Source: Hydrogenophilales bacterium 16-64-46 (GTDB taxonomy: Bacteria; Pseudomonadota; Gammaproteobacteria; Burkholderiales; Thiobacillaceae). Taken from it: DNA of 64,000 bases. Where the stretch lies: positions 22,842-86,841 of the forward strand of contig NCGY01000011.1 of assembly GCA_002281775.1 (NCBI GenBank), given 5' to 3'. The notes below the pieces were generated by a model. The model was not told where the DNA came from, searched no databases, and saw only the letters and a list, made by a program, of their open reading frames with translations. Positions 11,636-21,292 of the stretch are shown piece by piece; positions within the stretch are counted from its first letter, which is position 1, and every line of letters starts with the position of its first letter. The position numbers and the translations under genes were made by a program.

Positions 11636-12559
11636 TCAGTTGTTCAGTGCGGCGGCGAGGCTGGCTTCGTCGAACACGGCAACCGCCGGCAGGCTGTCGT
11701 CTATGCGCTTGGCGAGCCCCGCCAGCACCTTGCCGGGACCGCATTCGACCACGCGTTCCACACCGGCCGCCTTCAGCGCCTGCACGGTTTCCACCCAGCG
11801 CACAGGGGTGTGCAGCTGCTTGGCCAGCGCCACACGGATGGCGGCGGGTTCGGGGTGCGTTTTCACGTCGGTGTTGTGGAGCACCGGGATCGCCGGCGTG
11901 GCAATCGAAATATGCACCAGATGCTTCAGCAGTTGATCGGCAGCGGGCCGCATCAAGGAAGAATGCGACGGCACCGAGACGGGCAGCGGCAACGCGCGCT
12001 TGGCACCTCTTTCCTTCGCCAGAACCATGGCACGCTCGACGGCGGCCTGGTTGCCGGCGATCACCACCTGTCCCGGTGAATTAAGGTTCACGGCCTCGAC
12101 CACATCACCCGCAGAGGCTTCGCTGCACACCGCGCGCACCGTGGCGTCATCCAGGCCGAGTATCGCCGCCATCGCGCCCACGCCTTCGGGCACGGCGGCC
12201 TGCATGGCCTCGGCGCGGAAACGCACCAGTTTGACGGCGTCGGCAAACGCCAGCGACCCGGCGGCGACCAGCGCGGCGTATTCGCCCAGGCTGTGGCCTG
12301 CCAGCACGGCAGGGGTGGCACCGCCCGTCGCCTGCCAGGCACGCCAGGCGGCAATGTCGGCCGCCAGCATGGCGGGCTGGGTGTTGACGGTCTGGTTCAG
12401 AAGTTCGGCCGGTCCGGCGGCGACCATGTGCCACAGATCGACCCCCAGCGCATCCGAAGCCTCCTGGAACGTGGCGCGCACCTCGGCGCGCTCACCCCAG
12501 CCTGCCATCATGCCGACCGATTGTGACCCCTGCCCGGGGAATACGAATGCAAGTTTCAC
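11636..12559 (-). CDS. fabD: Malonyl-CoA:ACP transacylase
   Basis: 307 residues. Loads malonyl groups on ACP. Contains FPGQGSQSVGM at the N-terminus, the nucleophile Ser90 in AGHSLGEY, and the VPSHSSLM segment with the catalytic His. A GTG start at 12559 is chosen over the ATG at 12577 because AAGGA lies seven bases before the GTG and the resulting MKLAFVFPGQ matches the family start; no SD is seen before the ATG. Confidence 0.94.
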   Translation of the reverse strand: MKLAFVFPGQGSQSVGMMAGWGERAEVRATFQEASDALGVDLWHMVAAGPAELLNQTVNTQPAMLAADIAAWRAWQATGGATPAVLAGHSLGEYAALVAAGSLAFADAVKLVRFRAEAMQAAVPEGVGAMAAILGLDDATVRAVCSEASAGDVVEAVNLNSPGQVVIAGNQAAVERAMVLAKERGAKRALPLPVSVPSHSSLMRPAADQLLKHLVHISIATPAIPVLHNTDVKTHPEPAAIRVALAKQLHTPVRWVETVQALKAAGVERVVECGPGKVLAGLAKRIDDSLPAVAVFDEASLAAALNN

Positions 12560-12673
12560 GACAAAGTCCTTTTCCATGGCGCATTCGAAACGAGACGCGA
12601 AGATGCGCCGCAGACAGTCCTGGCGCACGGCAAGGCACAATCGACAAAGTATGGTTTCGAATTCGGCATGGAA

Positions 12674-13633
12674 TCAGTATTTGAGGAGCACGGAGCCCCA
12701 GGTAAATCCGCCGCCAAAGGCTTCCATCAGCACGGTCTGGCCGCGCTGGATGCGGCCGTCGCGCACCGCCACGTCAAATGCCAGCGGCACCGAGGCGGCC
12801 GAGGTGTTGCCGTGTCCGGCGACCGTGGTGACGACGTTGTCCATGCTCATGCCGAGCTTCTTCGCCGTAGCGGAAATGATGCGGATGTTGGCCTGGTGTG
12901 GCACCAGCCAGTCGATGTCGGATTTTGAGAGGCCGTTGGCTTCCAGCGTCTCGTCGACGATGCGGTCGAGCGTGTTGACCGCCATCTTGAACACGGCATT
13001 GCCTTCCATGCGCATCACGGCGGGCTCGGTCAGCCCGCACGACGTGCCGGTGGTGGTGCGCAGCAATTCCTTGTGGCGGCCGTCGGCGTGAATGTGCGTG
13101 GCAAGTATGCCGGGCTGATCGGACGCGCCGAGCACCACCGCCCCTGCACCGTCGCCCCAGAGGATGCAGTTGCCGCGATCGCTCCAGTCGGTGATGCGCG
13201 ACAGCGTCTCCGCGCCGATCACCAGCACGCGTTTCGCCGCCCCGGTCTTGATGAACTGGTCGGCCACCGAAAGCGCGTAAACAAAGCCGCTGCAGACGGC
13301 CTGGATGTCGAAGGCCGGTTTGCCATTACTCATGCCGAGCTTGGACTGGACGATGCACGCGGTGCTGGGGAACACCAGATCCGGCGTGGTGGTGGCCAGC
13401 ACCAGCAGGTCGATGTCATTCGCGTCCACTGCAGCGGCAGCAAGGGCGGCTCGCGCGGCGGCAGTGGCCAGGTCGCTGGTGAATTCGCCCTCGGCGGCAA
13501 TGTGCCGCTCGCGGATGCCGGTGCGCTCGACGATCCATTGGTCATTGGTGTCGACCATTTTTTCCAGATCGGCGTTGGTCAGGATGCGCGCAGGCAGATA
13601 ACTGCCGGTGCCGAGTATGCGGGAATGGGTCAA
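12674..13633 (-). CDS. fabH: Beta-ketoacyl-ACP synthase III
   Basis: 319 residues. Starts fatty acid synthesis by condensing acetyl-CoA with malonyl-ACP. Catalytic Cys114 ([10 protein letters not shown]), His246 (VPHQANIRI) and Asn276 (GHGNTSAAS) are intact. The start codon is TTG (13633), overlapping the plsX stop as [17 protein letters not shown] aligns with the family N-terminus and no in-frame ATG or GTG fits. A 114-base gap to fabD shows no other gene. Confidence 0.95.
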   Translation of the reverse strand: MTHSRILGTGSYLPARILTNADLEKMVDTNDQWIVERTGIRERHIAAEGEFTSDLATAAARAALAAAAVDANDIDLLVLATTTPDLVFPSTACIVQSKLGMSNGKPAFDIQAVCSGFVYALSVADQFIKTGAAKRVLVIGAETLSRITDWSDRGNCILWGDGAGAVVLGASDQPGILATHIHADGRHKELLRTTTGTSCGLTEPAVMRMEGNAVFKMAVNTLDRIVDETLEANGLSKSDIDWLVPHQANIRIISATAKKLGMSMDNVVTTVAGHGNTSAASVPLAFDVAVRDGRIQRGQTVLMEAFGGGFTWGSVLLKY

Positions 13634-14649
13634 GCGGTCACCCGTTGGCTGAGCTGAATCTGGTCAGCGATGCGTTTGAGTACGTTGTTGCGGACTTCGT
13701 CCGCCGCAGTGTCGATGGCATGTTCAAAGGAAAACCGGTCGGCCGAGCCGTGGCTCTTGATCACCACCCCACGCAAGCCGAGCAGAGTAGCCCCATTGAA
13801 GCGGCGGGGATCGAGCCGGCGCTTGAAGGTATTTAGCACCGGCAGGGCCAGCAGGCCGGCCAGCCGGGTGCGCCAGTTGCGCTTGAATTCGGCACGCAGG
13901 ATGGTGGAAATCATCTTGGCCAGCCCTTCGGAGGCCTTCAGTGTGACGTTGCCGACGAAGCCATCGCACACCACGACATCCGTGGTGCCCTTGAAGATAT
14001 CGTTGCCTTCGACGTTGCCGTAGAAATTGAGGTGGCTGTCGCGCAGCAGCTCGGCTGCGCGCTTCACCATTTCGTTGCCCTTGATATCTTCCTCGCCGAT
14101 GTTGAGCAAACCCACACTCGGGTTCGGATTGTGCTCCACGGCCGAGACGAGCATGGCGCCCATGATGCCGAACTGAAGCAGATGCTCAGCGGTGCAATCG
14201 ACGTTGGCCCCCAGATCCAGCACCAGCGCGTGTCCCTTGATCGTGGGCATGACGGTGGCAATGGCGGGCCGGTCGATGCCCGGCAGGGTCTTCAAGACGA
14301 AGCGGGCGGTGGCCATGAGCGCGCCGGTATTGCCGGCAGACACACAGGCATCGGCCTCGCCGGATTTGACGAGGTCGACGGACACGCGCATCGAGGAATC
14401 CTTCTTGCCGCGCAAGGCCAGCGCCGGCGGCTCATCCATCGCCACCACCTGGCTCGCGTGGCGCACGATCAGGCGCGGCGTGGGCTTGGCCCGACACGCC
14501 TTCAGTTCGGCCGCGACGACGTCCTGCGGCCCGACCAGAATCACGTTCAGATCAGGACTGCGCGACAGGCAGCGTAGCGCCGCCGGAACCGTGACATGGG
14601 GGCCGTGGTCACCTCCCATGACATCAATGGCGACAGTGATGTTTCTCAT
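13630..14649 (-). CDS. plsX: Phosphate acyltransferase PlsX
   Basis: 339 residues. Converts acyl-ACP to acyl-phosphate for glycerolipid synthesis. The N-terminal [13 protein letters not shown] motif and the [10 protein letters not shown] and [13 protein letters not shown] segments are diagnostic. Follows rpmF by 55 bases and overlaps fabH at TTGA, matching the rpmF-plsX-fabH order of many proteobacteria. Confidence 0.96.
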   Translation of the reverse strand: MRNITVAIDVMGGDHGPHVTVPAALRCLSRSPDLNVILVGPQDVVAAELKACRAKPTPRLIVRHASQVVAMDEPPALALRGKKDSSMRVSVDLVKSGEADACVSAGNTGALMATARFVLKTLPGIDRPAIATVMPTIKGHALVLDLGANVDCTAEHLLQFGIMGAMLVSAVEHNPNPSVGLLNIGEEDIKGNEMVKRAAELLRDSHLNFYGNVEGNDIFKGTTDVVVCDGFVGNVTLKASEGLAKMISTILRAEFKRNWRTRLAGLLALPVLNTFKRRLDPRRFNGATLLGLRGVVIKSHGSADRFSFEHAIDTAADEVRNNVLKRIADQIQLSQRVTA

Positions 14650-14704
14650 TCAGCCGGAACGCTAGCCGGACAGCCGACGCCATGTGTAACAGCGTCAGTG
14701 AGTC

Positions 14705-14884
14705 TTACTCGCCCCGGGCCTTGACGACCTTGCGGCCGCGGTAAAAACCGTTGGGGCTGATGTGGTGACGCAGGTGCGTCTCGCCGGTGGTGGGCTCGAC
14801 GGCCAGCGGCGGGTTGGTCAGGAAGTCGTGCGAGCGATGCATACCGCGCTTGGACGGGGACTTCTTGTTCTGTTGGACTGCCAT
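14705..14884 (-). CDS. rpmF: 50S ribosomal protein L32
   Basis: 59 residues: starts [20 protein letters not shown] and ends [19 protein letters not shown], the standard L32 pattern for lineages without the zinc cysteines. AGGAG lies six bases before the ATG. It stands between yceD and plsX, the classic position. Confidence 0.97.
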   Translation of the reverse strand: MAVQQNKKSPSKRGMHRSHDFLTNPPLAVEPTTGETHLRHHISPNGFYRGRKVVKARGE

Positions 14885-14902
14885 TTCTTGCTCCTAAAAA
14901 AA

Positions 14903-15331
14903 TCATGCGTCCCCGGGGGAACATTCACCTTCGGCGTGCATGGCCGCCAGCGGCAGGCCCAGCAACACCTCGTCTTCAATCAGCGCGACCAGGTCGAGCC
15001 TGTTTTCCAGCGGAATCACGTCGCAATCCGGGTCGGCTTCCAGCCGCGCCAGTTCTGCCGCGTCACGCGCGAGCACCACCAGATGGTCGATCGCCAGCGT
15101 GTGCGGCAGATCGCCCAAGCAACGCTGACAGCGCAGCATCGACGCGCCTTCGACCCGCACACGCAGGCGCATCGCTCCGCGCGCATCCATGCTACCGTCG
15201 ACTCGACAGAACAGCTCGCCTTGCGTAAATTCCCGGGCAAGCCTTGGAAACGCGGACACTGCTGCCCGGATTTCCCACGACTGACTGCCCGTGCAAAACC
15301 GCTTCGGTTCGACTTCAACAGCCTGCATCAT
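14903..15331 (-). CDS. yceD: YceD/DUF177 family protein, C-terminus short
   Basis: 142 residues from ATG 15331 (GTG 15334 and TTG 15349 are alternatives; GAGG lies just upstream). YceD-type proteins are linked to 23S rRNA accumulation and sit before rpmF. The CxxC pair (RCQRCLGDL) and the EDEVLLGLPLAAMHAE segment are family hallmarks. The protein stops at SPGDA and lacks the KPNPFAVLASL-like tail that many homologues end with; there is no room for it before rpmF. Start of the long yceD-plsX-fab operon. Confidence 0.85.
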   Translation of the reverse strand: MMQAVEVEPKRFCTGSQSWEIRAAVSAFPRLAREFTQGELFCRVDGSMDARGAMRLRVRVEGASMLRCQRCLGDLPHTLAIDHLVVLARDAAELARLEADPDCDVIPLENRLDLVALIEDEVLLGLPLAAMHAEGECSPGDA

Positions 15332-15468
15332 CACGGTTTTGCCTCGCAAAGGCGGGCCTCGAACAACCCCGTACGATCCGGCCGACAGCCAAAAAGCCGG
15401 CCGTCCCGGTTAAACATTAGCCCGCAATAATATGATTTCTTGTTATTTTTGTCAAAGCACAGGCAGCC

Positions 15469-16887
15469 ATGATTAAGAAGATTCTGGTCGCCAACCGCGG
15501 CGAAATCGCCGTTCGCATCGTGCGGGCCTGCGCCGAACTGGGCATCAAGTCGGTTGCCATCTATTCCGACGCCGACCGTCACGCGCTGCATGTGAAAAAG
15601 GCGGACGAAGCCTACCGCATCGGCAAGGATCCCATCCAGGGCTATCTCAACGCCCACACCCTGGTCAATCTGGCGGCGGCCAGCGGCTGCGACGCCCTTC
15701 ATCCGGGCTACGGCTTCTTGTCTGAAAACCCGGATCTGGCGACGATTTGCGCTCGGCGCGGCATCCGCTTCATCGGCCCGTCACCCGACGTGATCCGCCG
15801 CATGGGCGACAAGATCCAGGCGCGCAACGCCATGATCGCGGCAGGCATCCCGGTGGTACCCGGTGCCGACCACAGTCTGGCAAACGTGGAGGAAGCGCGT
15901 GCGCTCTCGAGGAAAATCGGCTACCCAGTCATGCTCAAGGCCACCAACGGCGGCGGCGGACGCGGCATCCGCCGCTGTGATTCAGAAGAAGACCTGCTGA
16001 AGAATTACGACCGCGTCGTCTCCGAAGCCAGCAAGGCCTTCGGCAAACCCGAGGTCTTCGTCGAAAAATGCGTCGTCGATCCGCGCCATATCGAAGTGCA
16101 GATTCTGGGCGACACGCAGGGCAATGTGATCCACCTGTTCGAGCGTGACTGTTCGATCCAGCGGCGCAACCAGAAGCTGATCGAGATCGCCCCCAGCCCT
16201 CAGCTCACCGAGGCGCAGCGCCAGTACATCGGCAAGCTGGCCGTGCGCGCGGCCAAGGCTGTCGGCTACGTCAACGCCGGCACGGTGGAATTCCTGCTCG
16301 ATGCGGACAACCAGTTCTATTTCATGGAGATGAACACCCGGCTCCAGGTCGAACACCCCATCACCGAGACCATCACCGGGGTGGACATCGTGCAGGAGCA
16401 AATTCGCATTGCCTCCGACCTGACCCTGCAATACCGGCAGGAAGACATCAAATATCGCGGCTACGCCATCGAATTCCGCATCAATGCAGAAGACCCGAAG
16501 AAGGATTTCCTGCCCAGCCTGGGGCGCATCACCCGCTATTACTCCCCCGGCGGCCCCGGCGTGCGGGTCGACGCGGCAATCTACACCGACTATGTGATCC
16601 CGCCCTACTTCGACTCCATGTGCGCCAAGCTCACGGTGTGGAACCTCACCTGGGAGTCCGCAGTGGCGCGAGGCCAGCGCGCACTCGCCGACATGCTGGT
16701 CTACGGTGTGAAAACGACCATTCCCTATTATCAGCAGATCCTCCAGCACCCCGATTTCCGGCGCGGCCAGTTCAACACCGGCTTCGTCGAAGCCCACCCC
16801 GAACTCACGCAGTACACCGAGAAAAAACCGCCGGAGGTACTGGCTGCCGCCATTGCCGCCGCTATCGCCGCACATCAAGGGTTGTAA
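15469..16887 (+). CDS. pycA: Pyruvate carboxylase subunit A (biotin carboxylase)
   Basis: 472 residues, ATP-grasp biotin carboxylase. Starts IKKILVANRGEIAVRIVRA; contains the Gly-rich loop KATNGGGGRGIR, FVEKCVVDPRHIEVQ, and MEMNTRLQVEHPITE. Carboxylates biotin with ATP and bicarbonate. The partner next door has a carboxyltransferase plus biotinyl domain, so the pair is a two-subunit pyruvate carboxylase rather than acetyl-CoA carboxylase AccC. An Ala-rich tail ends the protein. The 137-base gap to yceD must hold divergent start signals; TAATAT at 15428-15433 is a possible -10. Confidence 0.88.
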   Translation: MIKKILVANRGEIAVRIVRACAELGIKSVAIYSDADRHALHVKKADEAYRIGKDPIQGYLNAHTLVNLAAASGCDALHPGYGFLSENPDLATICARRGIRFIGPSPDVIRRMGDKIQARNAMIAAGIPVVPGADHSLANVEEARALSRKIGYPVMLKATNGGGGRGIRRCDSEEDLLKNYDRVVSEASKAFGKPEVFVEKCVVDPRHIEVQILGDTQGNVIHLFERDCSIQRRNQKLIEIAPSPQLTEAQRQYIGKLAVRAAKAVGYVNAGTVEFLLDADNQFYFMEMNTRLQVEHPITETITGVDIVQEQIRIASDLTLQYRQEDIKYRGYAIEFRINAEDPKKDFLPSLGRITRYYSPGGPGVRVDAAIYTDYVIPPYFDSMCAKLTVWNLTWESAVARGQRALADMLVYGVKTTIPYYQQILQHPDFRRGQFNTGFVEAHPELTQYTEKKPPEVLAAAIAAAIAAHQGL

Positions 16888-16889
16888 CC

Positions 16890-18734
16890 ATGGCCAAAGT
16901 TTTCGTCACCGATCTTGTCCTGCGCGACGGCCACCAGTCGCTCATCGCCACCCGCATGCAAACCGCCGACATGCTGCCGATCTGCAGCAAGCTCGATTCC
17001 GTCGGCTTCTGGTCGCTGGAAGCCTGGGGCGGTGCCACCTTCGATGCCTGTGTGCGCTTCCTGCGCGAAGACCCGTGGGAGCGCCTGCGCAAACTCAGGA
17101 AGGCGCTGCCCAACACCCGCATCCAGATGCTGCTACGCGGGCAGAACCTGCTCGGCTACCGCAACTACCCCGACGATGTCGTGCGCGCCTTCGTACAGAA
17201 ATCGGCCGACAACGGCGTCGACGTCTTCCGCGTCTTCGACGCCATGAACGACCTCAGGAACCTGCGTGTCTCGATCGAAGCCGTGAAGGCGGCCGGCAAG
17301 CACGCCGAAGGCGCGATCAGCTACACCACCAGCCCGGTGCACGACATTCCGCATTTCGTCGAACTGGCGAAAGGCATGGCCGAGATGGGCTGCGACACCC
17401 TCGCCATCAAGGACATGGCCGCGCTGCTCACGCCCTACACCGCGTTCGAACTGGTGCGCGCGATCCGTGAAGCCACCCATCTGCCGGTGCACACACACAG
17501 CCACGCCACCTCGGGGCTGGCGGCGATGACCCACCTGAAAGCCGTGGAAGCCGGCGCGACCATCATCGACACCTGCATCGGCGCGTTTGCCGAAGGTGCG
17601 TCGCACCCCACCACGCAGAGTCTGGTTGCCGCGCTCGCCGGCACCGAATACGACACCGGCCTGTCGCTGCCGCTGCTGGAGGAAATTTCTGCCTATTTCA
17701 AGGAGGTGCGCAGGAAATACTGGCAGTTCGAATCCGAATTCACCGGCACCGACACCCGCTCGCTGGTCAACCAGGTACCGGGCGGCATGATTTCCAACCT
17801 CGCCAACCAGCTCAAGGAACAGGGCGCCATCGACAAGATGGACGCCGTGCTCGAGGAAATCCCGCGGGTGCGCGAGGACCTCGGCTATCCGCCGCTCGTC
17901 ACCCCCACCTCGCAGATCGTCGGCACCCAGGCCGCGCTCAACGTGCTCACCGGCGCACGCTACAAATCGGTCACCAACGAAGTGAAACTGTATCTGCAGG
18001 GCCGCTACGGCGCGGCCCCCGGCCAGGTCAGCGAGGCGATACGCAAACTTGCCATCGGCGACGCCGAAGTCATCACCTGCCGCCCTGCCGATCTGCTCGT
18101 CGACGAACTCGACAAGCTGCGCGGCGAAATCGAGCATCTCGCCAAAACCGACGAGGACGTGCTGACCTACGCCATGTTCCCCGAGATCGCCAAGACCTGG
18201 CTGCAGGAGCGCGCCGCCGGCAGCCTCAAGCCCGAACCACTGAAACCCAAGGGAGCTGCTGCGCAGGAAGCCGCGCCCAGAACCGCAGCCGACGAATTCA
18301 AGATCACCCTGCACGGCGAGACCTATCTCATCAAGCTGGCGGGCAGTGGCCGGCAGGACGGAGGCCCACGCCCCTACTTCGTCTCGATCGACGGGGTATC
18401 GGAGGAAGTGCTGGTCGAGGCACTCCACGAGGTGGTGCTCGCAGACACCGGCAGCGGCGCGCCGCGCACCAGCAAACCCGTTGCCGCCGCCGACCAGAAG
18501 CCGCGCGCCAGCCACCCCGGCCACGTCACGGCCGCCATGCCTGGCAGCATCGTCGAGGTGCTGGTCCAAGTCGGCCAGACCGTGAAAGCGGGCGACGGCG
18601 TGCTGGTGATCGAGGCGATGAAAATGGAAAACGAAGTGCAGGCCCCCATCGCCGGCGTGGTCATCAGCATCTTCACCCAGAAGGGCGACGCCGTGACACC
18701 CGACATGGCACTGGTGGAAATCCAGCCGGAGTGA
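16890..18734 (+). CDS. pycB: Pyruvate carboxylase subunit B / oxaloacetate decarboxylase alpha-like
   Basis: 614 residues, starting two bases after pycA. An N-terminal carboxyltransferase TIM barrel (TDLVLRDGHQSLIATRMQT, residues about 1-300), a conserved carboxylase domain (about 300-460), and a C-terminal biotinyl domain with EAMKMEN, Lys578 being the biotinylation site. Together with PycA it makes oxaloacetate from pyruvate. The same architecture is found in the alpha subunit of the sodium-pumping oxaloacetate decarboxylase, but no oadB or oadG is present, and the biotin carboxylase partner argues for the anaplerotic direction. Confidence 0.88.
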   Translation: MAKVFVTDLVLRDGHQSLIATRMQTADMLPICSKLDSVGFWSLEAWGGATFDACVRFLREDPWERLRKLRKALPNTRIQMLLRGQNLLGYRNYPDDVVRAFVQKSADNGVDVFRVFDAMNDLRNLRVSIEAVKAAGKHAEGAISYTTSPVHDIPHFVELAKGMAEMGCDTLAIKDMAALLTPYTAFELVRAIREATHLPVHTHSHATSGLAAMTHLKAVEAGATIIDTCIGAFAEGASHPTTQSLVAALAGTEYDTGLSLPLLEEISAYFKEVRRKYWQFESEFTGTDTRSLVNQVPGGMISNLANQLKEQGAIDKMDAVLEEIPRVREDLGYPPLVTPTSQIVGTQAALNVLTGARYKSVTNEVKLYLQGRYGAAPGQVSEAIRKLAIGDAEVITCRPADLLVDELDKLRGEIEHLAKTDEDVLTYAMFPEIAKTWLQERAAGSLKPEPLKPKGAAAQEAAPRTAADEFKITLHGETYLIKLAGSGRQDGGPRPYFVSIDGVSEEVLVEALHEVVLADTGSGAPRTSKPVAAADQKPRASHPGHVTAAMPGSIVEVLVQVGQTVKAGDGVLVIEAMKMENEVQAPIAGVVISIFTQKGDAVTPDMALVEIQPE

Positions 18735-18754
18735 ATAGCCACTGAATCGAACCA

Positions 18755-18795
18755 AGAGGTCAGGCAGACAAGCGGAAGATGATTTCCTGTCCTCT
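18755..18795 (+). terminator. Imperfect hairpin after pycB
   Basis: AGAGGTCAGG (18755-18764) can pair with CCTGTCCTCT (18786-18795) around a 21-base loop, with one mismatch. No T-tract follows. It may be a weak 3' end of the pycAB message or a processed stem before maf. Confidence 0.3.
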
Positions 18796-18826
18796 AGTCT
18801 TACGTACCCAGCAATGTGATTGCCCG

Positions 18827-19417
18827 ATGAAACTCGTCCTTGCCTCCACCTCGCGCTACCGGCGTGAGCTGCTGTCGCGCCTGCACATCCCGTTCGACGT
18901 GCTGTCGCCCAACGTCGACGAAACCCCGCTCCCCGGCGAGACACCCTCGACCACTGCTCTGCGCCTGTCGGTGCTAAAGGCGCAGGCGGCTGCGTTGACC
19001 TATCCCGATGCGCTCATCATCGGTTCCGATCAGGTGCTGATGCTCGATTCCGAACAGCTCGGCAAACCGGGCAATTTCGAGAACGCCTCCGCCCAGTTGA
19101 AGAAAATGCAGGGCCGGGCCATGGTCTTCCACACCGCGCTCACCCTGCTGAACAGCCGCACCGGCCATATCCAGACTCGCGACGTGCCCACCGTCGTCCA
19201 CCTCCGCCCGCTCAGTGATGCGCAGATCGAAGCCTACCTGCGCAAGGAACAGCCCTACGACTGCGCCGGCTCGGCCAAGAGTGAATCGCTGGGTATCGCC
19301 TTGATGTCGCGCATGGACAGCCCCGACCCCACCGCGCTCATCGGCCTGCCGCTGATGGCATTGACCGACATGCTGGCCAATGAAGGCGTCGACGTCCTGA
19401 GCTGGCAAGCGGCCTGA
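18827..19417 (+). CDS. yceF: Maf-family nucleotide pyrophosphatase (YceF type)
   Basis: 196 residues. Maf/HAM1-fold house-cleaning enzyme; YceF members prefer 7-methyl-GTP. Starts KLVLASTSRYRRELLSRL and contains VDETPLPGE, IGSDQV and CAGSAKSESLGI, matching YceF more than the canonical Maf/YhdE branch. In E. coli yceF is divergent from yceD-rpmF; here the orientation is the same but pycAB lies in between. The longer frame from 18779 is not supported. Confidence 0.88.
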   Translation: MKLVLASTSRYRRELLSRLHIPFDVLSPNVDETPLPGETPSTTALRLSVLKAQAAALTYPDALIIGSDQVLMLDSEQLGKPGNFENASAQLKKMQGRAMVFHTALTLLNSRTGHIQTRDVPTVVHLRPLSDAQIEAYLRKEQPYDCAGSAKSESLGIALMSRMDSPDPTALIGLPLMALTDMLANEGVDVLSWQAA

Positions 19418-19421
19418 CCCC

Positions 19422-20126
19422 ATGCCCGGCATCCTTTATCTGATCCCGGTGCCGCTCGGCCCGGTTGCGCCCGAAACCTGCCTGCCGCCCGACACCCTCG
19501 CCGTCGCCCACCGGCTCGACCATTTCGTCGTCGAACGCGCCAAGACCGCGCGTGCGCACCTCAAGGCCATGGGGCATCCCCTGCCGATGCAAAGCCTGGT
19601 CATGCAGGAGCTCAACGAACACACACCGGCCGCCGCAGTCGCCGACCTGCTGGCCCCGCTGCTTGCGGGACACGATCTGGGTTTGCTGTCGGAAGCCGGC
19701 TGCCCGGCCGTGGCCGACCCCGGCGCAAATCTCGTCCGTGCCGCGCATGCCGCCGGTATCGCCTTAGTGCCGCTGGTCGGGCCGTCATCCATCCTGCTGG
19801 CGCTGATGGCCTCCGGCCTCGGCGGCCAGCGCTTCTCCTTCCACGGCTATCTGCCGGCAAAGGAGCCCGAGCGCAGCCGCAGCCTCCAGGCGCTCGAAAA
19901 AGCCGCGCGCCGAGACCATGCCACCCAGCTTTTCATCGAGACGCCCTACCGCGCCGCCGCCCTGCTCGACGCTCTGGCCGCGACCCTGTCGCCTGCCGTA
20001 CTGGTTAGCGTGGGCGCGGATCTCGGCCTGCCGGGGCAATTCATTCGTACGCAGCGCGCGTCAGACTGGCGCGGGCAGGGCAATCTCGTCAAGGACAGGC
20101 TGGTGGTGTTCGGGATCGGCGTGTAG
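19422..20126 (+). CDS. SAM-dependent tetrapyrrole-methylase family protein (short RsmI-like)
   Basis: 234 residues, four bases after yceF. The fold is that of RsmI/tetrapyrrole methylases: GLLSEAGCPAVADPGANLV and LVPLVGPSSILLALMASGL are the SAM-site segments, and FHGYLPAKEPERSRSLQALE resembles RsmI. It is shorter than true RsmI (about 280 residues), starts with PGILYLIPVPLG, and its substrate is unknown. It is a conserved companion of maf-type genes in Betaproteobacteria as far as I recall. rRNA methylation is possible but unproven. Confidence 0.75.
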   Translation: MPGILYLIPVPLGPVAPETCLPPDTLAVAHRLDHFVVERAKTARAHLKAMGHPLPMQSLVMQELNEHTPAAAVADLLAPLLAGHDLGLLSEAGCPAVADPGANLVRAAHAAGIALVPLVGPSSILLALMASGLGGQRFSFHGYLPAKEPERSRSLQALEKAARRDHATQLFIETPYRAAALLDALAATLSPAVLVSVGADLGLPGQFIRTQRASDWRGQGNLVKDRLVVFGIGV

Positions 20127-20132
20127 CCGGAT

Positions 20133-20348
20133 TCAGAATTGCAGGCGATCGAGCCGGATCACCCGGATATCGCCCGTCGCGTATTGCGCCCGCAGCCATT
20201 CTTCGCCATCGCGGGTGTACACATCCAGCGGCAGGAGCGACTGCACGACGCCGTCCACAGTCAATTCCAGCCATTGCCTGGTCAGCGCGGCAAACTCCAG
20301 CCGTTCATGGTCGGCGCAGGCAATGGGCTGATAGGCTGGTGCACTCAA
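20133..20348 (-). CDS. rof: Rho-binding antiterminator (Rof/YaeO family)
   Basis: 71 residues. The pattern YQPIACADHERLE ... LDVYTRDGEEWL ... IRLDRLQF matches Rof/YaeO, which binds the Rho primary RNA site and inhibits termination. The start codon is TTG (20348), overlapping the sppA stop as TTGA; no ATG or GTG fits. It is convergent with the methylase gene, six bases apart. In a genome with very tight convergent junctions a Rho modulator in the coupled sppA transcript is notable. Confidence 0.75.
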   Translation of the reverse strand: MSAPAYQPIACADHERLEFAALTRQWLELTVDGVVQSLLPLDVYTRDGEEWLRAQYATGDIRVIRLDRLQF

Positions 20349-21292
20349 CGCAACGTGACGCCGGTTTTCTCGAAGGGGGTCAGCGCCGACGCCATGGCTG
20401 CACCGAGCCGACCCGCAAGCCGTTCGGCGAAACTTTCCTGCTGGGTGTAGTCGACGATGTCTTCGGCCTTGATCACGTCGCGGGCGACGGAGTCCACACT
20501 GCCCAGCGCATCGGCCAGGCCCAGCTCGATGCTCTTCTCGCCGCTCCACACCAGGCCACTGAACATCTCCGGGGTTTCCTTCAGGCGCTTGCCGCGGCCT
20601 TCGCGCACCACACCGATGAACTGACCGTGGATTTCCTCCAGCATCTGCTTCGCAAACGCCTGCTGGGTGGGGTCGACCGGCGAGAAGGGATCGAGGAAAC
20701 CCTTGTTTTCACCGGCCGTGAGCAGCCGCCGCTCGACACCGAGTTTTTCCATGGTCTGGGTGAAGCCGAAGCCGTCCATGAGCACGCCGATGGAGCCGAC
20801 GATGCTGGCCTTGTCGACAAAAATCCGGTCAGCACCGGCGGCGACGTAATAGCCGCCCGAAGCGCAGATGTCGTCGACCACAGCGTACAGCGGCGTTTTC
20901 GGATGCAGCTTGCGCAGCCGCTTGATCTCGTCGTAGATCTGCCCGGCCTGCACCGGGCTGCCGCCGGGGCTGTTGATGCGCAGGATCACGCCCTTGGTTT
21001 TTTCGTCCTCGAAGGCCCCCTGCAGACTGGCGATGATGGCGTCGGCGCTAGCTTCCTCGGAGGCGATCACGCCCTGAAGGTCGACCAGTGCCGTGTGTTC
21101 CCGGGGGATCGACACACTGTCGCCGCCGAACCAGCCGGCGGCGAGAAACAACACAACAAAAAGGTACAGGAACCCCAGGGTCTTGAACAGAATGCCCCAG
21201 TGACGGGTACGACGTTGTTCCTGGATGGCCGACATCGCCAGTTTTTCGAGTACCTGGCGTTCCCAGTTGGGGTCTTTTTGCGCTTCGCTCAT
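20345..21292 (-). CDS. sppA: Signal peptide peptidase SppA (36 kDa type)
   Basis: 315 residues. Membrane serine protease that degrades cleaved signal peptides. One TM helix (about 37-56), then the ClpP-like S49 domain. The catalytic pair is Ser145 (ICASGGYYVAAG) and Lys197 (GENKGFLDPFSP), 52 residues apart as in the short SppA form. Start overlaps the Rieske gene stop (ATGA, 21289-21292). Confidence 0.92.
   Translation of the reverse strand: MSEAQKDPNWERQVLEKLAMSAIQEQRRTRHWGILFKTLGFLYLFVVLFLAAGWFGGDSVSIPREHTALVDLQGVIASEEASADAIIASLQGAFEDEKTKGVILRINSPGGSPVQAGQIYDEIKRLRKLHPKTPLYAVVDDICASGGYYVAAGADRIFVDKASIVGSIGVLMDGFGFTQTMEKLGVERRLLTAGENKGFLDPFSPVDPTQQAFAKQMLEEIHGQFIGVVREGRGKRLKETPEMFSGLVWSGEKSIELGLADALGSVDSVARDVIKAEDIVDYTQQESFAERLAGRLGAAMASALTPFEKTGVTLR

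Noticed and set aside
16620..16889. Extension of pycB upstream of 16890
   Set aside because: Lies in another frame of pycA; MAKVFVTDLVLRDGHQS is the family start.
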